Positions 1-4,719 of a DNA stretch of 8,102 bases are shown in pieces. Position 1 is the first letter of the stretch. The number at the start of each line of letters is the position of its first letter. The DNA comes from Kiritimatiellia bacterium. GTDB lineage: Bacteria > Verrucomicrobiota > Kiritimatiellia > RFP12 > UBA1067. The notes beneath the pieces were generated by a model. It saw nothing but the letters and a program-made list of their open reading frames with translations. It did not search any database and was not told where the DNA came from. The stretch spans positions 1 through 8,102 of the forward strand of contig JAQWAM010000043.1 of NCBI GenBank assembly GCA_028707675.1, written 5' to 3'. Both the position numbers and the translations under genes were made by a program.

Positions 1-2
1 GG

Positions 3-215
3 GGAATTGCCGAGGTTCCGCGCCAGTGCGCGCAATGCCTGCGCCTGCCGCTGGGTCTGGTGCAGATGGTTTTCAGTCCGCTGCCGGAGGTGACTTTCAA
101 AGACGGGCTTAAAAACACCGGCAAGGGGCTGGTCGCGCCTTTCAAGCTCTGCATTGCTATTCTAGAAATGCCATACGAGGTGGTCTGCGGCCTCGGGGAT
201 GCCGCAGGCGCATAG
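3..215 (+). CDS. 3' end of an unrecognised gene, upstream partner of the ketosynthase
   Basis: The frame is open from the window edge to a TAG at 213-215, about 70 codons, while the other two forward frames are closed early (TGA near 91, TAA near 110). The visible tail has two hydrophobic or amphipathic stretches (around LRLPLGLVQMVFSPLP and GLVAPFKLCIAILEMPYEVV) joined by a short polar segment (FKDGLKNTGK), so it may be membrane-associated. I do not recognise the family. The stop lies 8 bp before the ketosynthase ATG, and the ketosynthase Shine-Dalgarno overlaps this stop, so the two are almost certainly co-transcribed. The 5' end is outside the window. The main doubt is whether it is really coding, because 70 open codons in GC-rich DNA is only moderate support. 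Confidence 0.5.
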   Translation, partial: GIAEVPRQCAQCLRLPLGLVQMVFSPLPEVTFKDGLKNTGKGLVAPFKLCIAILEMPYEVVCGLGDAAGA

Positions 216-223
216 GGGGATCA

Positions 224-2689
224 ATGAACACAAATTTATCTAATCCGCCGGTTGTGATCACCGGGATGGGTGCGGTTACACCCTACGGTGCCGGCGTGGA
301 AACGCTGTGGCAGTCGCTGCTGGACGGCGTCTCCGCAATTTCCGATATGGATCTCTTTGATCTCGGCGGCGTCTCCTGCACACGCGCCGGCGTGATACGC
401 GGCTTCACGCCGCCGCCGGACTTCGAGCGCGCCCCGCGCGCCTCCGGTTTCGCGGCCGCCGCCTGCCGCGAGGCCTTGCTGCAGTCCGGCCTGCTGGAAG
501 ATCCCGGCGCGCTGGCCGCGACCGCTCTGATCACGGCCTCGAATTTCGCCGACATCGGCGCGGCCGAGGCGGCGCTGACCCCTTACGGCCATCCCGGGTT
601 TGACGCGTATGCAGCCTGCCACTGCGCCCACGCCGCGCCTTGCGCGGCCATAGCCGATGCCTTCAAATTGCGCGGCCCGCGCCTGCCGCTCTCGCTCTCC
701 TGCGCATCCGGCGCATCCGCCGCCGCACCCGCCGCCAACCTGATCGTCGCCGGACATGTCGGCCGCGTCCTGCTGGTCGGCTACGACGCCATCTCTCGCT
801 TCGCCTGGAGCGGGCTGTGTTCCCTGCGCACCATGTCACGCGAACAGGTGCGGCCTTTCGATCTCAACCGCAGCGGCACGATCTTCAGCGAAGGCGCGGC
901 CGCCCTGCTGCTGGAGCGCGCCGACCTGTGCGCGGCGCGGGCGGCCGATCCCTTGGCCGCGCTGATCGGCTGGGCCAGCGGCAACAACGGCCACCACATG
1001 ACCGCTCCCTCACCGCGCGGGGCCGGCTCTGAATACGTCATGCGCCGCGCTTTGGAGCGCGCCGGTATCCAGCCTGCCGACATCGACCATATCAACGCCC
1101 ACGGCACGGGCACCAGACCCAACGACCCGACCGAGACGCAGGCGATACAGGATCTGTTCGGCGACCGTGCCGCCTCCATACCGGTGACATCCGTCAAGGG
1201 TCTGCTCGGCCACATGCTCGGCGCGGCCGGCACGGCCGAGACCGTGGTCTCAGTGCTTTCGCTGCAGCGCGGCGTCATCCCCCCCACCGGCAACCTTGAG
1301 AACCCCGACCCGGAGTGCGCCCTCGACATAGTTACCGCCCCCCGCACGCTGCCCCTCGCCTGCGTGCTTTCCAACTCGGCCGGCTTCGGCGGCTGCAATG
1401 CCGCCGTCGTCCTGTCCCGCGCGGACGGTCCCTGCCCCCCACAAAACCTTCGCGTCTTCGCGTCTTCGCGTGAGACCTCCCCGAGCAATGCCGCGACAGG
1501 CGACATTCGACTGGCGTCGACTGGATCGACTGGCATCGACGCAGCCCCCGATCCATGCCTTCTAAAACAACCTTCGTGTTCTTCGTGCCTTCGTGTGAGC
1601 ATTCCTGGTCCCTGCCACCAAGACCCCATTCGTGTCCATTCGTGTCCATTCGTGGCTCCATATTCCGGCACCGCCCGTTCCCCGTCTCCCGCCTCCCCCG
1701 TTCTCATAACCGGGATCGGCGTCACCAGCGCCTTGGGCGCGGACGCGGCTGAGCACGCCGCCGCGCTGAAGGAGGGTGAACCCGCGCTGTTCCCGCTCGA
1801 CCGTTTCGATCTGCCGGAGATGCCGGAGCCGCCTTTGGCGGGCGAAGCTCCCGACCCGGATCTCGCGGCCTGCGGCGTTTCGCCCAAAGCTTATCTGGAC
1901 CGTAACAGCGCGCTTTTTCTGGCTGCATGCGGCATGGCTTTCCGGCAGGCCGGACTTGACGCTGCGAAATTGGCGGAACTGGAGGCGGGAGTCATGTGCG
2001 GCACGGCCTGGGGCTGCGCGGCCACGGCCGAGAGCTTCTTCGCCGACTATATTCTGAAGGGGCCGCGGCTGGTAAAACCCTTCCTTTTCCCGCACGCCTA
2101 TCCCAATACCGCCGTCAGTCTGGCCGCGATCGAGTGGTCGCTGAAAGGCGCGCACGAGAATGCGTCGGGCTTTGCCACCGCAGCCGGCGTCGCTCTTACG
2201 GAAGCTTTCGACCTGATCGGCTCCGGCCGCCAGCGGCTGCTCGCCGCAGGAGGCGCGGAGGCTCTTTCCGCCGTTCGTCTGCGCGCGCGCGAAGCGGAGA
2301 CAGGGGGCTCCCCGTGCGGTGAAGCGGGCGCGGCGGTGATTCTGGAGAGCGAGGCCTCGGCCGCCGGGCGCGGGGTGAAACCTCTTGGACGGCTGCTCGC
2401 CTGCCGTCTGGCCGCCACGCCTGAGGCAGCGGCCGATGCCGCCATGACGCAAGCCGGACTCGGCTCTGACGCGCTCGCCGCGGTTTATATGAACGCTGCC
2501 GCGCGTGACTCCGCCGGCCTTTTCCCTGCCGCCGCCTTGCGCCTGCCCGAAACCCTCTGCGGCGACGTGCGGGGCGCCACCGCCGCCCTGCACCTGACAT
2601 TCGCGCTGCTGGAGGAACACAGCAGACCGGTCATGATCCTCACTGCCGAGACCGGCGCCTGCACCGCCCTGATCGCGGAAAGCCTTTGA
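224..2689 (+). CDS. Two-domain beta-ketoacyl synthase: active KS fused to an inactive chain-length-factor-like KS
   Basis: Residues 1-400 form a complete FabF-type ketosynthase. They show the N-terminal VVITGMGAVTPYG motif, nucleophile Cys160 (SLSCASGA), His293 (NAHGTGTRPND), Lys325 and His330 (SVKGLLGHMLGAAG) and the Gly-rich FGG near 388-390, so Claisen condensation with ACP-bound substrates is expected. Residues 401-490 are a Cys/Ser/Pro-rich linker encoded by short tandem repeats. Residues 491-821 begin again with a KS start (SPVLITGIGVTSALGA) but lack the triad: Phe650 sits where Cys is expected (GFATAAG), Ala where the first His is expected (MNAAARD), and no GH motif follows. It therefore resembles a chain-length factor fused to its KS. 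At 821 aa it is about twice a normal KS. The ATG at 224 follows AGGGGG with 4-nt spacing. The pathway (fatty acid, aryl polyene or type II polyketide) cannot be fixed from this window. The second domain has no convincing start of its own, which supports a true fusion. Confidence 0.88.
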   Translation: MNTNLSNPPVVITGMGAVTPYGAGVETLWQSLLDGVSAISDMDLFDLGGVSCTRAGVIRGFTPPPDFERAPRASGFAAAACREALLQSGLLEDPGALAATALITASNFADIGAAEAALTPYGHPGFDAYAACHCAHAAPCAAIADAFKLRGPRLPLSLSCASGASAAAPAANLIVAGHVGRVLLVGYDAISRFAWSGLCSLRTMSREQVRPFDLNRSGTIFSEGAAALLLERADLCAARAADPLAALIGWASGNNGHHMTAPSPRGAGSEYVMRRALERAGIQPADIDHINAHGTGTRPNDPTETQAIQDLFGDRAASIPVTSVKGLLGHMLGAAGTAETVVSVLSLQRGVIPPTGNLENPDPECALDIVTAPRTLPLACVLSNSAGFGGCNAAVVLSRADGPCPPQNLRVFASSRETSPSNAATGDIRLASTGSTGIDAAPDPCLLKQPSCSSCLRVSIPGPCHQDPIRVHSCPFVAPYSGTARSPSPASPVLITGIGVTSALGADAAEHAAALKEGEPALFPLDRFDLPEMPEPPLAGEAPDPDLAACGVSPKAYLDRNSALFLAACGMAFRQAGLDAAKLAELEAGVMCGTAWGCAATAESFFADYILKGPRLVKPFLFPHAYPNTAVSLAAIEWSLKGAHENASGFATAAGVALTEAFDLIGSGRQRLLAAGGAEALSAVRLRAREAETGGSPCGEAGAAVILESEASAAGRGVKPLGRLLACRLAATPEAAADAAMTQAGLGSDALAAVYMNAAARDSAGLFPAAALRLPETLCGDVRGATAALHLTFALLEEHSRPVMILTAETGACTALIAESL
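1448..1471 (+). repeat. Three tandem 8-bp units CTTCGCGT
   Basis: The unit CTTCGCGT occurs three times without interruption and is followed by GAG. It lies inside the ketosynthase linker and is translated there as part of LRVFASSRE. Its complement (CGAAGACGCGAAG type) is a repeat I associate with intergenic regions of PVC bacteria. Confidence 0.85.
1507..1540 (+). repeat. Three and a half TCGACTGG units
   Basis: TCGACTGG occurs at 1507-1514, 1517-1524 and 1526-1533, and a truncated TCGAC at 1536-1540, with 1-2 bp between units. It is read in frame as a Ser/Thr/Gly/Asp stretch (ASTGSTGID) in the ketosynthase linker. Confidence 0.8.
1572..1595 (+). repeat. Three CTTCGTG units
   Basis: CTTCGTG occurs at 1572-1578, 1581-1587 and 1589-1595, separated by 2 and 1 bp, and is followed by TGAG. 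It resembles the CTTCGCGT array at 1448, including the GTGAG end, but with T for C, as if related by descent. It is translated within SCSSCLRVS. Confidence 0.8.
1626..1655 (+). repeat. Three tandem 10-bp units CCATTCGTGT
   Basis: CCATTCGTGT occurs three times in perfect head-to-tail order, except that the last base of the third copy is G. Read on the minus strand it would give the HEWTRMDTNG-like peptides often seen in spurious ORFs of PVC genomes. Here it is read in the plus frame as IRVHSCPFV. Confidence 0.85.
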
Positions 2690-2713
2690 AAACTCCGTGT
2701 CGACCTTTAGGGA

Positions 2714-2729
2714 GGTGTCCTCGGACGCC
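2714..2729. repeat. Short hairpin just after the ketosynthase gene
   Basis: GGTGTCC and GGACGCC can pair over 7 bp (one G-T pair) around a 2-base centre TC, 25 bp after the ketosynthase stop. No T-run follows, so it is not a textbook intrinsic terminator. It is the first of three hairpins in the 146-bp convergent gap 2690-2835 and could act as a transcription barrier or be another repeat unit. Confidence 0.4.
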
Positions 2730-2740
2730 CGAAAGGCGGC

Positions 2741-2766
2741 GGCTCGCGGGGACGCTCGCCCCCCAG
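2741..2766 (-). repeat. REP-like hairpin unit H (GGGG-headed)
   Basis: Read on the minus strand: head CTGGGG, arm GGCGAGC, loop GTCCCC, arm GCGAGCC. Five of seven arm positions pair by Watson-Crick rules. The two central ones are a tandem G-A/A-G mismatch on the minus strand. The 20-bp core is identical to the unit at 3865-3884, although the flanks differ. Confidence 0.65.
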
Positions 2767-2788
2767 CCATGCGGACAGTCAAGGTGAA

Positions 2789-2812
2789 GTAGGACAGGCA
2801 TCCCTGCCTGTC
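2789..2812 (+). repeat. REP-like hairpin with GTAG head
   Basis: The tetranucleotide GTAG (2789-2792) is followed directly by arm GACAGGC (2793-2799), loop ATCCCT and arm GCCTGTC (2806-2812), a perfect 7-bp stem. GTAG or GGAG immediately 5' of a short palindrome is the signature of REP sequences mobilised by RAYT (Y1-family) transposases. It lies between two converging genes and may also limit read-through. Confidence 0.65.
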
Positions 2813-2835
2813 ATCCCCGGGTGAGGCTGGCACAT

Positions 2836-3774
2836 TCAATCGAAACGTTTCACTGGAGCGTGGCAGTAGGGCGTGGAGCCTTTTTTAAAGTAATAGTCCT
2901 GATGAAAATTTTCGGCGGGCCAGAACTTGGCGGCGGGCTCGACGCGCGTTACCGCCTTGAACCCTTTCTCGCGCAGCAGCGCGATCAATTTTTCGGCCAC
3001 AGCTTTCTCTTCCGCGCTGGCATAATAGATCACCGAACAATATTGCTCGCCGACATCCGGCCCCTGGCGGTCAAGCTGCGTGGGGTCGTGAGTCTCGAAA
3101 AACAGTCTGGCCAGCCGCTCGTAAGTCGTCTGCCGCGGGTCGAAAAGCGCCTCTACCGCCTCGGTGTGTCCGGTGCCGCCTTCGCACACCTGCTTGTAGG
3201 AAGGGAACTCTTTGTGTCCGCCGGTATAGCCGCTCACCGCGCGGATCACGCCGGGCGCCTGCTGCATAAAATACTCCACGCCCCAGAAGCAGCCGCCCGC
3301 GAACACGGCCCGCGAAAAACGCTTGTCCAGTTCCGCTGCCGGCACGAAATCCATCGAAACCGAGTTGACGCAGTGGCGCACGTTGCGGCGCGTCAGCCGC
3401 TCGCCGATGAAGACATGACCGAGATGCCCGCCGCAGGTCGCGCACAGAATCTCGACGCGCCGTCCGTCGGCGTCCGCCTGCCGCCTCACAGCGCCGGGCA
3501 CCGCGTCGTCGAAAGCCGGCCAGCCGCATCCCGCGTCGAACTTGTCGTCCGCGCGGTAGAGCGCCGCGCCGCAGCGACGGCAAGTGTAGACGCCGGGCTC
3601 GCGGTGTTTGTCGTACTTGCCCGAGAACGGACGCTCCGTGCCCTTCCCCACGATCACCCGTTCCTCTTCTGCTGTCAGTGTACGCCAGTTCTCCTGTGAC
3701 ATAGACTCCTCCCCCGCTGCGCCAAGCGCGCACAGCACGAACAATGATAAAAACCCTATGATTTCCCTCTGCAT
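2836..3774 (-). CDS. msrBA: Secreted bifunctional methionine sulfoxide reductase, MsrB-MsrA fusion
   Basis: This enzyme reduces both methionine sulfoxide epimers in proteins: MsrB acts on the R form and MsrA on the S form. Numbering from the ATG at 3774 (312 aa): residues 1-22 look like a signal peptide (MQREIIGFLSLFVLCALGAA), so export is likely. The MsrB domain (about 30-145) has zinc-site pairs C65/C68 and C111/C114, the GCGWPAF motif and catalytic C135 in RHCVNSVSMDF. The MsrA domain (about 154-308) has catalytic C162 in GGCFWGVE, plus GYTGGH, GTGHTEAV and HQDYY. Cys246 and Cys304 are candidates for resolving residues. The B-then-A order is the reverse of some MsrAB fusions. A GTG at 3792 would extend the protein by 6 codons, but it lies in the promoter. 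An internal ATG at 3702 has a good Shine-Dalgarno (GGAGG, 5-nt spacing) and could give a cytoplasmic form. Confidence 0.93.
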   Translation of the reverse strand: MQREIIGFLSLFVLCALGAAGEESMSQENWRTLTAEEERVIVGKGTERPFSGKYDKHREPGVYTCRRCGAALYRADDKFDAGCGWPAFDDAVPGAVRRQADADGRRVEILCATCGGHLGHVFIGERLTRRNVRHCVNSVSMDFVPAAELDKRFSRAVFAGGCFWGVEYFMQQAPGVIRAVSGYTGGHKEFPSYKQVCEGGTGHTEAVEALFDPRQTTYERLARLFFETHDPTQLDRQGPDVGEQYCSVIYYASAEEKAVAEKLIALLREKGFKAVTRVEPAAKFWPAENFHQDYYFKKGSTPYCHAPVKRFD

Positions 3775-3780
3775 GTGATA

Positions 3781-3809
3781 ATTATACGCCACACGAAAAA
3801 AGGCCGCAA
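3781..3809 (-). promoter_or_regulatory. Sigma-70-type promoter of msrBA
   Basis: On the minus strand TTGCGG (3809-3804) is followed after exactly 17 bp by a perfect TATAAT (3786-3781). The -10 box ends only 6 nt before the ATG at 3774, so transcription should start at or next to the start codon and no Shine-Dalgarno is present. The mRNA is therefore probably leaderless, unless translation uses the internal start at 3702. Confidence 0.7.
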
Positions 3810-3864
3810 TGGATGGAGCCGTTTTCGGTTTTCGGGCGTCCCGTTAAGCAAACGCGCATCCAAC

Positions 3865-3890
3865 GGCTCGCGGGGACGCTCGCCCTCCAA
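3865..3890 (-). repeat. REP-like hairpin unit G
   Basis: Minus-strand reading: head TTGGAG, arm GGCGAGC, loop GTCCCC, arm GCGAGCC. The core is identical to the unit at 2741-2760. The two central stem positions are G-A/A-G on the minus strand rather than Watson-Crick pairs. It is the first of three units in alternating orientation within the 203-bp gap 3793-3995, which holds nothing else beyond the msrBA promoter. Confidence 0.7.
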
Positions 3891-3900
3891 GCGGACATGC

Positions 3901-3924
3901 GGAGGGCGCGGTGCCGCCCGCGCC
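3901..3924 (+). repeat. REP-like hairpin unit E
   Basis: Plus-strand reading: GGAG head (3901-3904), arm GGCGCGG (3905-3911), loop TGCCGC, arm CCGCGCC (3918-3924). The stem is a perfect 7 bp. It is oriented opposite to its two neighbours at 3865 and 3934, as in BIME clusters. Confidence 0.72.
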
Positions 3925-3933
3925 GCAGGCATA

Positions 3934-3957
3934 GGACGGCGTGGCAGCCGTCCCTCC
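3934..3957 (-). repeat. REP-like hairpin unit F
   Basis: Minus-strand reading: GGAG head (complement of 3954-3957), arm GGACGGC, loop TGCCAC, arm GCCGTCC. The stem is a perfect 7 bp. It sits 38 bp beyond the vapC stop codon and could stabilise the vapBC transcript end. Confidence 0.72.
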
Positions 3958-3995
3958 GTGACACATGCTCACCGCATAGTCTCGCACCCGCCCTT

Positions 3996-4424
3996 TCACT
4001 CCGGGATCACCAGCGACAGGCCGTCGAAGTTTCGGAAGGCTGTGTCCAGCGTCACCAGGGTGTACCCTCCGGCCATGGCGAAAGCGGCGAGATAGGCGTC
4101 CATGACGACTTTGGGGGAACGCTTGTAAGGCCGACACACTCTTTCCCAAGCCACATCGATCCCTCGCGGTTCCCGCACTGTCCTGAACCCGCCGCATTTC
4201 AGCAGCGCCGCATACAAGGCCCACGCCCGCGGCAAAGTCAGCGTCTCTTTCGCCATCACGGCCTCGGTCGCAAGCAGACGCAGCAAGGCGATCTGAACCT
4301 CGCGGCAAATCAGGAGCGGGGAGGAGTGATCCCGGCTCCGCCACCAACACTTACAGCGCTCATGGTGCGCGTGCCTTTGCGCGACCAAGGCCAGCAAGAT
4401 GTTAACGTCGCACATCTGCCGCAT
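3996..4424 (-). CDS. vapC: VapC-type PIN-domain ribonuclease toxin
   Basis: This is a 142-aa PIN-domain protein, a typical VapC length. VapC toxins are Mg-dependent RNases that cut specific RNAs and are held inactive by a partner antitoxin. The acidic metal-binding residues are present in the expected order: Asp6 (MCDVNILLAL), Glu42 (CREVQIALLRLL), Asp109 (VMDAYLAAFA) and Asp127 (VTLDTAF). The MCDVN-start subgroup with a WW motif (CWW, residues 26-28) is a common VapC branch. The ATG at 4424 is preferred over the one at 4415 because GGGAGGAGG lies 9 nt upstream of it. The start overlaps the end of the antitoxin gene by 23 bp, indicating translational coupling. No catalytic residue is missing, so the toxin looks functional. 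Confidence 0.88.
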   Translation of the reverse strand: MRQMCDVNILLALVAQRHAHHERCKCWWRSRDHSSPLLICREVQIALLRLLATEAVMAKETLTLPRAWALYAALLKCGGFRTVREPRGIDVAWERVCRPYKRSPKVVMDAYLAAFAMAGGYTLVTLDTAFRNFDGLSLVIPE

Positions 4425-4671
4425 ACGACGCAGCCTCCTCCCGTGCCAGCAGCGCGCTTATCTCGTCCGGCGTTATGTCAAGCACGCCCGGCCGTTTGCT
4501 CTTCAATACCGGCAGTGACGGAACGCGGGCAGGCAGTTTCACTTCGGAGACGACACTCAGCTCACGTTCAAGCGCCCTGGCAATCAGAGCTTTCAACGGA
4601 CACCCTTCACGCGCGGCCCGGATCTTCATTATCCTGCCGAGCGCGTCAGGCAGGTCGACAGTCGTTCTCAT
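4402..4671 (-). CDS. vapB: VapB-type ribbon-helix-helix antitoxin
   Basis: This 89-aa protein begins with a ribbon-helix-helix DNA-binding motif: MRTTVDLPDALGRIMK forms the beta strand and first helix, and LKALIARALEREL the second helix. The C-terminal half (about 48-89) is Pro-rich and then acidic and helical (ITPDEISALLAREEAA), the usual toxin-wrapping tail. It should neutralise the overlapping VapC and repress its own promoter as a VapBC complex. The antitoxin-first order and the 23-bp overlap with vapC are classical. There is no Shine-Dalgarno before the ATG at 4671. The start is fixed by the RHH motif, which would be cut by any later start. Confidence 0.87.
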   Translation of the reverse strand: MRTTVDLPDALGRIMKIRAAREGCPLKALIARALERELSVVSEVKLPARVPSLPVLKSKRPGVLDITPDEISALLAREEAASYAADVRR

Positions 4672-4707
4672 GCGCGCATATTCGCATATTTATGCGTCCC
4701 ATGTCAA
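4670..4707 (-). promoter_or_regulatory. vapBC promoter with palindromic operator candidates
   Basis: On the minus strand a perfect TTGACA (4707-4702) is followed after 18 bp by GAATAT, a weak -10 that keeps the conserved A and T at positions 2 and 6 and ends 6 nt before the vapB ATG. Two palindromes overlap this promoter: CGCATA-TT-TATGCG at 4683-4696 and ATGCGCGCAT at 4670-4679, and GCATAT recurs as a direct repeat. This is a plausible autoregulatory operator for the VapBC complex. Confidence 0.55.
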
Positions 4708-4719
4708 AGGCTTTAGCCG

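Noticed and set aside
1448..1655. CRISPR array
   Set aside because: Units are only 7-10 bp, differ between arrays, and have no spacers of uniform length. There are no cas genes in the window.
2690..2835. Intrinsic terminator between the ketosynthase and msrBA
   Set aside because: Hairpins are present but none is followed by a T-run on either strand. They are better described as repeat units that may also slow transcription.
1562..2839. Long minus-strand ORF opposite the ketosynthase (425 codons), and the similar one at 781-1887
   Set aside because: Both are mirror frames of GC-rich coding DNA and have Arg/Gly-rich low-complexity translations. Part of each is the HEWTRMDTNG-type peptide produced by the tandem repeats.
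2821..3699. Plus-strand ORF opposite msrBA (292 codons)
   Set aside because: The minus strand carries unmistakable MsrB and MsrA motifs. The plus-strand translation has no recognisable domain and no ribosome binding site.
3775..3792. GTG at 3792 as the msrBA start
   Set aside because: It lies upstream of the TATAAT box and so would not be in the transcript. It adds six residues with no sign of conservation, and the signal-peptide n-region fits the ATG at 3774.
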